In this document: positions 34,153 to 45,440 of the stretch, piece by piece
Layout: each line of letters begins with the position of its first letter
How positions within the stretch are numbered: position 1 is the stretch's first letter
Source: Metellina segmentata
Taxonomy: Eukaryota; Arthropoda; Arachnida; Araneae; Tetragnathidae
Length of the DNA stretch: 64,000 nucleotides
Assembly: GCA_947359465.1 (NCBI GenBank)
Contig: OX375880.1
Coordinates: 18,236,120-18,300,119 of the forward strand
Direction: 5' to 3'
Translations under genes and position numbers: made by a program
Notes under the pieces: generated by a model
Seen by the model: the letters and a program-made list of their open reading frames with translations, nothing else
What the model was told of the DNA's origin: nothing
Database searches by the model: none

Positions 34153-35662
34153 CACTCACTGTCAAAAGTTGAGCATGGAGAGGAAAATGTTAATTTCCAG
34201 AAGTCAATCCGAATTTGAGAGGCTGCAATTTGCTGCAGAGTTAGATGGAAGTATGCAAATGAGTTATGTAACAGCCAATCGCGGTTTCGTGTCGAGAAAT
34301 ATGCAAAAAAGGCAGCTGTATAAGAAGCCAGCATTGTGAAGGGTTAGAGGAATTGCATGTAAGTACTGATAAAAGTGTTTAGAACATTCGTACGATTAGT
34401 TTTCAAGACAGACGTGTTTCTATGGCTTCCAGAAGACGTAGGGCAGATAGTGAGCGTTGACGTTCTGTGGGACGCCTTGAAGCAGGGCAATCAATCAGTG
34501 ATGTTGCTCTTTTCTTCGGCGTTCATCATTCCGTCATTTCACGATTATAGAAACAATTCCAAACAAAGCAAACAGTTGACCGAAGACCTGTGACCGGCCG
34601 CACAAGGGTTAGGACCCTCCGCGGAAGATCGTTATATAACTGTTGTAGTGAAGCGAAGAGCAAACTCCACACGTGTGACATCTATGGTCGCAGTGTCCAT
34701 TGGTGAGACACTATCTGTCAGTACTGTGCGCCGAAGGCTATACATGTATGGACTGTACGCCCGGGTACCACGACTCTATGTTCCTCTATCCGTCCAATCC
34801 AGTGGTGTCGGTAACATGTGAATTGGATTGTGTCTGATTGAGCTAACATTATGTTCACGGATGTGTCGAGATTTGCCCTGGACCCAAATGACAAACGTGT
34901 AAGGGTCTGGAGAGAACAAGGCAAGCGCAATCGGCCCGAGAATATCATCAAGCATTCCGAGGTGAAAGCATCATGGTGTGGACCGGGATTTCGTTGGGAT
35001 ATTACACCGACCTGCACAACTATGGACGGGGTTCTGTGACGGCTGTCCGGTATCGGGATGTAGTCCTAGAACCCACTGTGAGATTGTACGCTGCAATAGT
35101 TGGTCCTTCTTTCGTTTCAATGGATGATAATGCGCGTCCCCATAGAACTGGCATCGTCGACGACTACCTGGAGAGTGAAGGGATTGCGTGTATAGTTTGG
35201 CCGGCGTACTCGCCCGACTTTAATCCCATTGAAAATCTTTGGGATGCCCTCAGCCGTGCTGTATCTGCACGTTTCCCATCCCCAGCTACTCTTACAGAGT
35301 TGCAAACTGCTCTACAAGAGGAATGGCGATTACTTGACTCTGGGGTGGCTGGTCACCTCATGGAAAGCATGGTCACACGCTGTAAACTTTGTATGAGGAT
35401 AAGGGGTGGTCAAATACCCTATTAAAGTCGGTTTTGTTTATTTGTTTTGAATTTATAAATATCAATTTGTTAATGACTCCAACATGACTTCATCTTATAA
35501 ATTATGAAAATTTAGTATTGTTTTCATCTTTGTATTTAATTCTTTGTTTCGTTTCATTCATAAACATATTTGCTACTTTCCTGCTGCATTTCGTGTCAAT
35601 CAAAGCTGTACTTGTCGTTTTTTTCACATTTTATATGTGTGCTTAACTTTTGGCAGTGAGTG
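34153..35662 (+). mobile_element. Tc1/mariner element with both inverted ends, 1510 bp
   Basis: Left end CACTCACTGTCAAAAGTTGA and right end, inverted, CACTCACTGCCAAAAGTTAA. TA flanks each side (34,151-34,152 and 35,663-35,664). The length is typical for a full-size element. It is a different family from the CACTACCC copies at 0, 19.8 and 31.2 kb. Confidence 0.95.
34410..35425 (+). pseudogene. Tc1-like DD34E transposase, inactivated
   Basis: DDE transposase that would cut and join the element ends. It starts near the ATG at about 34,421 (MASRRRRADSER) with a helix-turn-helix segment containing ISDVALFFGVHHSVISRL. The first catalytic D lies in FTDVSRFALDP (from 34,852, first frame). The second D (MDDNARPH) and the E (SPDFNPIENLWDAL), with 34 residues between, lie in a second frame at 34,973-35,425. 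Stop codons occur in the N-terminal part, and a frameshift falls between the first D and the rest. The C-terminus to GGQIPY stop is intact. Confidence 0.92.
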
Positions 35663-36532
35663 TACTTTTATATTCGATTACTTTCGATGAATATTACTAT
35701 ATTCGAATACAAGAAGAACCGAATGGGTACAACGAATATTTTTATGAATCGAGTATTCAATTACTTTTTGCCATCGAACATTCCCATCTCAATTTTTTTA
35801 CATCTGATTTTCAAGTTTTCTTTCAACGAATTTTTACACACAAGGTTCATTGTGAGCGAGCATGAATGAACAATTCTCGCTGATATTAATGAGGAAGAAT
35901 CAATGAAAATACTATTTTATCTCCCTAACAACATGGCATAAAAAGATTACGTATAAGCCGAATTATACTACATCCAAAAATAACAAACGAGGAATTATAT
36001 CTAAACACACAGAAGCTAACGATAAATAAATCAGAACAGGAATCAAAACACGGAGTAAGATTTATGAAATTGTTATCTTAGCCTTACTAACATGTCAGTG
36101 GAATCTATCTCTCACGTTAATTAGGCATTTTTTCTCCACGTGAAGTTGGCAACAGAGAAGATAAACATTCCGACTTACCACAACATTTCACGGTTCTTCG
36201 AACAGATTATAAATTCGGGGAACGGCAGCACTTACGCCTAATTAGACGCACGCACGAAGACACGATTGAAAATATTACGGACTTCTTTTTTGCAATTTGT
36301 CTCTTCAAAGCTGGGATTTTTTTTGCTTCTCTTCGATTCATAAACAGCTCTGCCGTATTTTCGCGAAAAAAAGTTTCATTCCATTAAAGTTCCCACCAGC
36401 AGAAAGTCATGTAGAATCGGACATTCAAAAAATTTTCGAAACCCCAATGGTAATTATATTTAAGTCAGAAAACAAGAACAAAGCAAAAGAAAGACTAAAA
36501 CACTTCAGAAAAATCTTCTGTTTTAATTATTA
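35663..36532. other. AT-rich non-coding stretch
   Basis: No gene or recognised repeat. Confidence 0.45.
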
Positions 36533-37274
36533 CTAGCCACTGCGTGACGAGCCTGGCGTTGCCCGTGCCAGTTGCTTTGTGGGGTTATTGGTTTCCTTCG
36601 CAAACCAAATGGGAATTCGTAGTCTATTGGATAACAGCCATCACGGATTCCCATTTGGGTTTGCGAATTTGTAGCCTATTGGGTAACAGCCATAATAGAG
36701 TTGCCCGTGGTGTTAGTTTGCTTCGTAAACCAAAAGGTATAAATATTTAACTGATAAATTGTTTATTAAAAGAAAATCAAACGAATAAGGTATCTATCTT
36801 GAGTAAAATTTTCCGCAGATTTCAAATCCTTTAAAATTTTTATTCTTTCTTTTGCGATTGCTGAGATAGAAAAAAGCACTGAAGAACGCCAGTGATAACT
36901 TCAATAATTTCTTTTGTTTCACTTGAAGTCAAAATGAATGAATCTCGAATGAAACGAACGTCATTCGAATCTGTTCGCTCCCATTCAAGACGGAAGGTGA
37001 AAAAAATTGGCATGGTTTCAAAGGCTGACGTCAATAGTGACGATAGGGAGAAAGTCTAAATTTGTTTATGCTTCTTCATTTCCCGAAAGAACGGTGAAGA
37101 AACTCTTAAATTCATTCAAAAATGTTCTTGATTGAATTTTAAAATTCGCCGCGACCCAAAAGTTACAAAAACATTCGGACTACCTGTGTGCCAAATCTCA
37201 TTACTGTAAGTGCCATAGATTCGTCAGGACTTTGCGGGTCAAGAAACAAACACTTCCTTTCATAATAGTAGAGA
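36533..37274 (-). mobile_element. non-autonomous Helitron, both ends present
   Basis: On the minus strand it starts TCTCTACTATTATGAAAGG and ends GTCACGCAGTGGCTAG, followed by T. This is CTAG|T with a GCCACTGCGTGAC hairpin. Flanks are A at the 5' side and T at the 3' side, with no target duplication, as expected for Helitrons. Interior GTTGCCCGTGCCA matches other copies. Non-coding. Confidence 0.9.
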
Positions 37275-37576
37275 TATTTATCTCCAGTTCTTTCTATTCA
37301 ATCTTTTTCTAGCGGTAGCGTTTCTACTTATGAATGTGCTTCCTGTTACCTGTTCCGGATGTGACGTCATTTTACTTGGTTTTCAAATACGTTTCCAGCA
37401 CGCTGCCAGTTTAAAATTAAAAAATGATGCAAGGTGATCAAAACCAAGTAGATTTAGCTCCAAAAAGAAGATAGACTAAATTCTAAGTAACTACGATGTG
37501 TACCATGCGATAGCATATACAGTGGCTCCCAAAAGTGCTCGTACATTTACAAATTTCAATGAAATACTGCTCTCTA

Positions 37577-38528
37577 TCTCTACTATTACAAAAGGTAATG
37601 GTAATGGTAATTTTAGTTAACGTCGTACTAGAGCAACACAACGGGCTATTGACGACGGTCCGGAATCAGTCCCTTAAGGGAAAGATTCGAGGACAACACC
37701 TCGTAATTTTGAACCACGATCAGATGACGAAGCAACACCTGAGCTGGCACCCCACTCTCCAAATTTCCACGCCAATCCAACGTGAGGACTTTCGGCCACG
37801 ACAGATTTAAGGTGCACCAGCCGCCTCTACACCATACGTTTACAAACATCCATGCCCGGACCCGGATTCGAACCAGGAAACTTCCGATCTAGAGGCTGAC
37901 ACCTTAACCACTATACCGGTTGGTCGGCACTATTACAAAAGGAAGTGTTTGTCTGTCTGTTTCTTGCCGCAAAATCCTGACGATTCTATGGCACTTACAG
38001 CAATGAGATTTGGGACTAAGTAGTCCAATTTTTTTTTGTAATTTTTGTATCGCGGCGAATTTTAAAATTCAATCTAGAAGATTTTTTTATGAATTTAATA
38101 ATTTTATTCTCCATCGCTTTTTCAAACGCGGAAAACTTTTTCTACCCGTGTGACCTTGCAGTCAGGGTTTGAAATCATGCCAAGTTTTTTTCATCCGCGG
38201 TGAAATTTTTTTTTTTTTCAATTTTCGCTTTGATTTTGCGCGGACGAATAAATTTCCAGCCAGACGATAAATATTTTTACTGAAGTCGGTTCTTTTTCTA
38301 TCTCCTAGACCGTTAAAGATAGAGTAAAAATTTCACGGATTTGAAATCTGCGGAAAATTTCAGTTTAGATTGATACCTAAAAATATGATTTTCTTTAAAT
38401 AAATAATTTTTTAATTGAATATATCTTCAACGGATTTGAAATTTGCGGAAAATTGTACACCAGATTAATACATTACATCACCAACACCACGGGCACGGGC
38501 AACGCCGGGCTAGCCACGCAGTGGCTAG
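37577..38528 (+). mobile_element. non-autonomous Helitron with classic termini, carrying a SINE
   Basis: 5' TCTCTACTATTACAAAAGG after A; 3' GGGCTAGCCACGCAGTGGCTAG before T. GCCACGCAGTGGC forms the terminal hairpin and CTAG the last four bases. Removing it joins A to T, with no duplication. It is about 600 bp without the 333-bp SINE and 14-bp repeat. No Rep/helicase. Confidence 0.93.
37596..37928 (-). mobile_element. SINE family I, full-length reference copy (333 bp)
   Basis: Flanked by an exact 14-bp duplication ACTATTACAAAAGG (37,582-37,595 and 37,929-37,942), so both limits are defined. On the minus strand: 5' GCCGACCAACCGGTATAGTG, A-box-like TATAGTGGTTAAGG, B-box GGTTCGAATCCGGG, a non-tRNA body of about 250 bp, 3' end GTACGACGTTAACTAAAATT then (ACCATT)n. 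It ends in a short simple repeat rather than poly(A). Confidence 0.97.
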
Positions 38529-38645
38529 TAATATCTATAACGTGTTTTTAACAAAAAACTACATTAAATATTTTACAAACACAATAAAGCTTATTTTTTG
38601 GAAAATCAATAATCAAAAAGTAACAGAAAAGTGTTACATCACAAA

Positions 38646-38752
38646 TACGAGGTGTTGTTCTCGGATCTTTCCCTTAAGGGATTGATCCCGGACCGTCGTC
38701 AATAGCCCGTTGTGTTGCTCTAGTACGACGTTAACTAAAATTACCATTACCA
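38646..38752 (+). mobile_element. 5'-truncated SINE with 12-bp target duplication
   Basis: Only the last about 107 bp of family I. It is flanked by TTACATCACAAA on both sides (38,634-38,645 and 38,753-38,764). A 5' truncation with a target duplication is what incomplete target-primed reverse transcription leaves. Confidence 0.92.
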
Positions 38753-38764
38753 TTACATCACAAA

Positions 38765-39890
38765 AGTCTTCGTACACTTTAAAAATATCTCTACAAATTG
38801 GTAAATATTGTAATATTTCGGTAAATTAGTACTTACTAGGATATCCTATAGCATCCAAAAAAGCTTTTAAACGACTGGGAATAGAGTTCACTAATATTTT
38901 TGTAATTTATGCATCAATGTTCCTCTATTCTTCAATCATTACTGTTTTTAGTGCGCTTTTCGTTTTAATGTCGTGTCTTCGCACTCTAATTCTCTCCAAA
39001 TGTGTTCTACTAGGTGACTGAGGCGAGAACTTGTGGATTATTATAGAGACACCAGAGGCGAATGTTGATATCCGTGTGCTTAGGATCGTTATCTTGATAA
39101 AAACAAAGTTGTTTCTAATACCCAAATTTTAGGCTGATAATTTTAAACTGCCTTTTAAAATATTTAAATAAAGAACATGATTCATTATGCCATCAATAAA
39201 TACCAAATTACCTAGTCCTGATGCTGACATGCACCCCACACAAGGATACTCCACCGCTATGCTTTACTGTTCCAACAAAGTTCTTGGAATTAAGTTCCTC
39301 ATTTTTTCTTCGCCATACCAAAATCGGAACAAAATCGCCCATCGGAACAAAAAATGTTAAATTTACTTCCATCTGCAAATAAGACATGATTCCAATACGT
39401 TTCGGGCTTATTTATCAGTGATTTTCTGAAAGAAAGCCTGAGCTTTCTATTTTTCGCACTTAAAATTTTGATTCTTCGGCCAGAACGTTTATTTACAACA
39501 GCTGATTCGGACACTCGTCGAACAGTTTCAGATGAAATTGAAGTAGAACATCTTTCAGTAAATTCTGTAGAAAGTTTTACAGCACACAAACGGGGATTTT
39601 CACAATTTTTTTTAATTATAAATCTCTGATCACGCTGAGTTAACTTTGCCGGACGACCGTTTCTTACCTTGTTTACGATCGGATTTTCTTCTTTAAAGCG
39701 TTTTTATCACATACTGCACCGTAGAATGGGATCAATTTACTAATTTAGCGATATTCCGAACTGATTTACCACTACTATGATGGAAAATAATCAATTTTCG
39801 AATGCTGTTCGTTGTTTCCTTACGACTATACGCAGATATATCAATCACTTTTTATCTTGTCTTCCCAATGAATTTTAAGCTAACGAACAG
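38765..39890 (-). pseudogene. Tc1-like transposase remnant
   Basis: Minus-strand fragments of a Tc1 transposase. 39,589-39,299 reads AKNRKLRLSFRKSLINKPET and then YWNHVLFADGSKFNIF, where the usual ADES catalytic context reads ADGS. A further frame at 39,125-38,925 resembles the C-terminal helix region after the last catalytic residue. The frames are separated by stops and the protein is dead. Confidence 0.8.
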
Positions 39891-39939
39891 CAGCGGAAAT
39901 TACAGTGTTTCTTTTGAATTAGGTAGAGATGAGTATTCC

Positions 39940-40125
39940 AACTCAAAAGTATTCGTGTATTTGACATTTGAGCATTCGTTGTATTCGATTCTTTCACGAG
40001 GAACTCTAACATCAAAGTATTTGAAAACCAAAGTACTCGAATATTAAAGACCAAAAGAATTTGTGTATTCGACATTTGAGCATTCGTTGTATTCGATTCT
40101 TTCACGATGAACTCTAATACAGTGG
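39940..40125. repeat. direct duplication, 108-bp offset
   Basis: GACATTTGAGCATTCGTTGT followed by ATTCGATTCTTTCACGA starts at 39,963 and at 40,071. The two copies differ at several bases. Confidence 0.85.
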
Positions 40126-40129
40126 CAGA

Positions 40130-41691
40130 TTTTGGCCACTTGTTTGGGAGGAGCGATCTGTAGATCGAAATGTGCTCCTAGTTTTGTTCACTTAGGATTA
40201 ATTTAACGGCTTACTATATAAGGATATTTGACATTTTTGAAATAACTAGAACATATTCATAAGTTCACAGAACCTCTTTGCAGCTTATGTGTAGGCCTAT
40301 CATTTTTGAGGCCCAATCAAAACAAGAAAAAATAAATTATATAAGGAAAAAAACTTACTGTTGAAGTCGAAACAGGAAACTAAATTATATTCTGTATTAA
40401 GCACAAAAGTATTCACAAGTAAGATTTTCACGTGAAAAGGTTAATACTGAATATGAACTAAAGAAACACATTTATATTAAAGACTATCTTTAAGCCTTCA
40501 CTAAATATGGTTATCGTTATAATATCAACTCAAGTCATCTTGATTTTTGCTTAGCAAATCGATCTAAAATTGTCACTGGTGAAATTGCAATATCAAGATG
40601 TACATGCCACAAAGCCAAACCCACTAGCCGATCTTCTCTAATTGTGTTTCAAAGCCATGTCTTGAATCGTTTTAGTGCAGATAAGCTACGCTTGGCGGTT
40701 GCTACAGTACTTGATAATGTTACAAGAACTTTCAAAGTGTCTGTAGATCTCATGGTACACTGCAGGATCACAGTTTTGTAGTGCTTCAAAAGCAGACTTG
40801 GGTACTGTGCAGGTATTGGTATTCGTACTTATTTAAAACTTTGCTTTTTTTAATAGCGAGATCTGCAGTCCTTTTTTTTTTAAATCAGCAACACTCATGT
40901 ATTGTAAAGACGAGCCATACAGAAAGCAAAATTAGTCGCAGATAATTTTCATTTTTTGATAATGCCAATCTATTTGAGACAAGAGTATCAAGAACTAGTT
41001 CTATTCCAATATCTTAATTCTTCTCTTTTGTTTATTTAGAAATCCTTTCTCAAAACCCATTTCTTCCGCCAAATTTTGTACTTGAAATTTTGTTCAAAAC
41101 TTGTATCTCGAAGCCCTTGTAATGTACTACGTAATCCAGCAATTAATTTTGTTTCACAGTCTATTGACAAATCTTTCTGTTGTAATGCTTTATACGTATG
41201 TTCGATTGATGCACTGTAGAATTTTATTCCACACAAAAAGTACTAAACGAAATTGTCTACAAGTACATAACAAATTAACATTGCAAATCACTTCACTATA
41301 CCAATACAAAAGTACAAAATTATCTACAGAAATTACAAAAACCCAACCTAACAAAATAGACTGGGTTATCCAAGCACGTTCGCCCCGTGTCTGTTTTAAT
41401 GAAAATCTCGAAAAATTGTAGTCCAATAATATTAATATTATTATTTACATCCTTACCTGTTTTCGCAAAAACATACGCGTGATTATGTTGCTGTCTGCCA
41501 TTCATTCGAATGTTCGTGTTGGAGAGCAGACATCTAGGGTCTAAGTAAGGCAATATCTATCTAATCCCCAAACCACGCAGTAGATAGGCGGATAAGTTTA
41601 AAAATATAATTTCTTGTGAACAGCATTTTGGGCCCCCTTCCAAGTGGGCCCTGTGAGTGTACCTGTTGCATCCGCAATAATTACGACACTG
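40130..41691 (-). mobile_element. hAT element remnant (ZMYM1-like transposase pieces)
   Basis: Ends CAGTGGCAGATTTTGG (left) and, inverted, CAGTGTCGTAATTATTGC (right). Minus-strand fragments include KLIAGLRSTLQGLRDTSFEQ (frame 41,236-41,036) and, near 40,690-40,560, IREDRLVGLALWHVHLDIAI, which resembles the C-terminal dimerisation segment of hAT transposases. Stops and frameshifts are frequent. The flanking 8-mers CTCTAATA and GTTTTGCT do not match, so one border may be wrong or rearranged. Confidence 0.75.
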
Positions 41692-42055
41692 GTTTTGCTC
41701 ACTGAGTTAGAAGACTAGAACTTCGTCTCCAGCAAACATTCTGAACCGCAACAAAGCACGAAAATTTCCCTCATTTGTCGTTGATGCCAATTAAAGTCCA
41801 ATGTTACCTTCATCTCGGTGACCATGCCAAGCTAGGTTTTGTCTACCACACAGCTAAACCGCTTCAATTATTGAAAGCGTAATTTTTCGATTTAATCTAT
41901 TCATTCTTGGTGATAGGTACATACTTGATTAGCAACATCTCGAGGATGATTTTCGTAGGTTTGATATAGTTTGAGGCTGCCTCTAATGCTTGCTTATAAT
42001 AGTGGGGCACACCTCCTTAAAAAAAGAGGAGAAGAACATCGTAAGCAAGCGGTAA
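41692..42055. other. non-coding stretch, nothing recognised
   Basis: No gene or clear repeat. Confidence 0.4.
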
Positions 42056-42706
42056 AATGGTGTACAATTTTCTGCAGACTTCAAATCCGTTGAAATTCTT
42101 CAACGGATCCCGATTTTACAAAAAAGACCTAAACAATGCCATCAAATTTTTTTTATTTGTTTTGCTTTCATTGGCTGGAATTGTTTGAGCGCAGGAAATT
42201 GAATCTGATTTCTCGAACATGATCGAGGTCAAATTCGTATGGGAAGAAATATAAAAGTTACAATTTAAAATTATTTGTTTCAAGAAAATCTCATATTTTT
42301 AGGTATCGATCTAATGTGAAATTTTCCGCAGATTTCGAATTCGTTGAAATATTTACGCTATCTGTAACCATCTAGGAGGTAGAAAAAATAGCTACTTAAC
42401 TCCAGTTAAAACTTTTTACTTGTTTTGTGCTTCGGCTGAAATTGTTCGTCCGCAAAAGGAAACGGAAAAAATAAATTCAGAATATCATTTCTTTATGATG
42501 TTGCCATTCTAAGGAAAACAATAATAATTAAATTCCATTAAATTAATTTTAAAATGTTCTAGATTGAATTTTAAAATTCGGGCTTCGTACAAAAATTGCA
42601 AAAAAATTCGGAGTACCAGTGAGCTGAATCCCACTACTGTAAGTGCAATAGATTCGTCAGGAACTTGCACATAACAAACAAACACTTCCTTTTATAATAG
42701 TAGAGA
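42056..42706 (-). mobile_element. non-autonomous Helitron, 3' end missing
   Basis: Minus-strand 5' end TCTCTACTATTATAAAAGG at 42,706 after A. The interior matches the 38-kb and 21-kb copies (TTCCGCAGATTTCGAAT on the plus strand). It fades near 42,056 without the hairpin. Confidence 0.8.
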
Positions 42707-44475
42707 TTTATCTGAAAATGTTTCGTTGTACGATCACTTTTGTGACGTGTTCTTTCTATGCCTCCTTGCATTTCATTTTTATAAAAAGAAAATGCATCAA
42801 TGTTAATAAAAAAAAATGATAGGTTTTATTTAGATGGAGATCACATAAAAAATATTGGACTTTATTTTCAAAATATTCATATAAATGAAATTTGATAATA
42901 TATATTAAATATTTTTAAAAATTATTAAAGGATTTACTCGTTACTTCGTTTTTTCTTGGTCAGAAAGATCTTTTTATAGCTTCTGAATATGTTAAATGAT
43001 AATTTCAGAAACCACTGTGAATAAATCCACTTTGTTTCAATATCTTATCGCATAAACTTTGAAATAAAACTAAATTATTATTCTTCCTTCGATATCTGTT
43101 GGTAACACCAAGGCCGCGTTCGTAAACAATTCGTTGAAAAAAAAGTTTAAACCAGAATATAATCCGTCATGTGACCTCAGCTTCACCAGTTCTGAAGTTG
43201 CATTTACAAACGCTTCCATACGCTACAACATGAAACTGATGAAACAGAACAATCTATTTGTACATAAATTTCTTACGTTTCTGAACATGTCTTTTTTGTT
43301 GTTGCAGAGCCTACCCTTTGAAAAAAGACTTAATATACTTTTCTGATCAAATTTATTAACCAAAAATTTTAAAAACCAAATAATTAAAAAACATTAGCTT
43401 TCTCAGTTTTTTTTTCTGGACTTACCGCATTGGTTTCTGAGCGATACAAATGTCAACGAAAATTAAATCCCATTTTTTCCCAACAGCAAATTGGAAAAAA
43501 AATATATATATATATTCTTCAAATTTTTCTTTTGGGAGAAAAGTTTTCAAAGAACGCCAATTTCGAAGTTTTGGCGCTAAACCTTGGCAAACATGAAATT
43601 TAATCATCGGAATCTTCGCTTGTCGCGAAAACTTAGAATTTAAAATCTTTTTTTCTTGGCTCTTGCCGATTTATTTTTTATCCGAGTGATAAAAACTGCA
43701 ATTAAAATAGGGCTTAAGCGATTAAAAAAATTATGCCACTGATGCCATCATTTCACAAATGCTTTGACTAAAAAAGCCCCAAAATCATTTCCTTCTGATT
43801 TTTTTAAAATAATTTTTTTTTAATTATTTTGAAAGAAAATTGGGATGGAACCTTATTTACTCTGGATGATAAATATCGTTCCAAGTGTAGGGGTTGCGGG
43901 AATCATCGACTCCGAACAACACGCCGCCCGCAGACTGTTGCGATAAAAGGGAGGGACGTCGGCGCCGCGACACTCCGGCGTCGCTTCTCCCCTGACCCTC
44001 TGCCAATTAGCTGCCGCCCCGGAGGTCACAGAGAATCCCACTTTTTCAGCCCTTTCATCTCCGCTCTTCATTTGCTGCTCAGTCATTAACGCAGCGGTTA
44101 CCGTTAAATGCTGCTCCTCTAGCACTTTCTTTTTCTCCCTCCAGCTCGACAGTTCCGAGCAGACGATTTCTCTCGATTTGGAATCCCGAAAGAGAATATT
44201 GAGACCGAAATTATATTTTTGTAATTTTTTGAGACTAGCCAGTCAAAACTTTCATTCGTTTTCCGTGTTCTTTTTTGTTCGAATAATGATTTTTTTTTTC
44301 TTTTCGGAACTGTAAACTGAGTGGCATCTCAGGATTTTTCTTCAAATAACGAATGCCACACAACTTTTGTCAAAATTAAATTTTTCCGAAATCGAAAAAA
44401 TAATATTTTTTCTTTCATTTTCTGAGAATTTTGTTGGAGCTGATTTTGACAGACGGATTTTCAACAATTTGGATT
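42707..44475. other. AT-rich non-coding stretch
   Basis: About 1.8 kb without a recognisable gene or repeat. A GC-rich island at 43,880-44,130 contains overlapping frames of 86 and 90 codons on opposite strands, with no domain. Confidence 0.45.
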
Positions 44476-44700
44476 ATCAGTCGTTTTTTTTACTCGCAGA
44501 GTTCGCACTCTCTCAGACTATAATGGTGAATTTCTCTTGCTTTTATTTCACACAATCGCAACGTTTGACGTTAATTTGTCACTGATGTCAGAATGCGATT
44601 TTCATGACAAAAAGAATGTTTCAAGCTCTCGGTCTGCTCTAAACTTAATTATTTCATTACTTGCGGTTTCATGCACAATAATTTTCGAAACTAACAGTAG
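44476..44700 (+). repeat. left part of a duplicated segment split by the LTR element
   Basis: CGCAGAGTTCG...CTCTC...ATAATGGT and ATGTCAGAATGC through TTTTCGAAACTAACAG match 50,975-51,245 in the same order. The right part of this copy resumes after the LTR element at 50,785 (CTAACAATAC...TTTGAAATAATTA). The uninterrupted copy at 51 kb serves as a related empty site. Confidence 0.85.
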
Positions 44701-45148
44701 TGGTCCGAGGCCGATGGTTGTTGATGAACTCCGTCGTGAAAGTTTAGTAAAAAAAAACTCAAAAGACACAGAGTCAAAATTCTGTATTTGGAGTATATTT
44801 TACTAAATTTAATCGATCGTCACGTAAGTTACATGTAGTATAAAGTAGCAATTACATTTGGATAGGCATTCAAAATTGTACTTTCCTCCCACCGCTGTAT
44901 AAAATCTTTACTTGATCTCCTCTGTTCTAAAGATGGATTTTATCTTTTAGTTGTCTTGGTAACTATAACTATTTATTGCTCTGACTTTTTTTTATTGGCT
45001 TTTGCCGCACTTCCTCGGCTTGAAATCTTGTGGACGTTTCTTTTAATTGAAAAAGCTTTGTTCTTAGGTTGCCAGCTTGGCGTTTTCTATGTAGGGTTGC
45101 CAACTTGGCGTTTCACTTCTTGTAAGATGCGAGATGGCGAACCTTACA
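44701..45148 (-). repeat. 3' LTR of the Gmr1-type element (448 bp)
   Basis: Plus-strand text runs TGGTCCGAGG to GAACCTTACA, so on the element strand it starts TGTAAGGTTC and ends CCTCGGACCA. It matches the other LTR throughout except for one 2-bp CA indel (GACACAGAG versus GACAGAG). Confidence 0.97.
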
Positions 45149-45172
45149 TGTCCCTCCGGGGAAGCACATCCA
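45149..45172 (-). other. polypurine tract candidate
   Basis: On the element strand the 3' LTR is preceded by CTTCCCCGGAGGGACA. The GGAGGGACA next to the LTR is the likely plus-strand primer. It is short and interrupted by C. Confidence 0.5.
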
Positions 45173-45440
45173 TCACTTAAGTCATAAGTGATGATGCTGC
45201 TGCCAATCGCCATCTAGAATCATAACTAAAAGTCATAATTAATTAGCTGGTCTTCATTACGATATCCAGTCCTTCGAGAGAAGCGTGAGAGCTCAAAAAA
45301 AATATCTACACTAACATTCATGAACTCCCACATAAAATACATAATACAAGACACAAGAACGTTATCAAAATTATCTAAATCAGATTACAGTTTTGAGAAG
45401 AAAAAAATATATATACATATTTATATGAACTGAATAAAAA

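Larger units (their letters stand above)
37518..39900 (-). mobile_element. Tc1-like element with nested Helitron and SINE
   Basis: CAGTGGCTCCCAAAAGTGCT (37,520 on) is a Tc1-type terminus. A similar inner copy, CACAAAAGTCTTCGTACACT, lies at 38,759, suggesting the double direct-repeat (IR/DR) arrangement. A Helitron (37,577-38,528) and a SINE (38,646-38,752) interrupt the space between them. No matching right end was found near 39.9 kb. Confidence 0.7.

Noticed and set aside
40130..41691. Host ZMYM1-like gene
   Set aside because: Fragments are broken by stops and bounded by hAT-type ends. Better read as a dead transposon.
43829..44125. GC-richer island with 86- and 90-codon frames as a possible gene or promoter
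   Set aside because: Too short, no motif, and opposite-strand frames are equally open.
44956..45180. 74-codon plus-strand frame, repeated at 50,592
   Set aside because: It lies in both LTRs, on the strand opposite to the element. It is an LTR duplicate rather than a gene.
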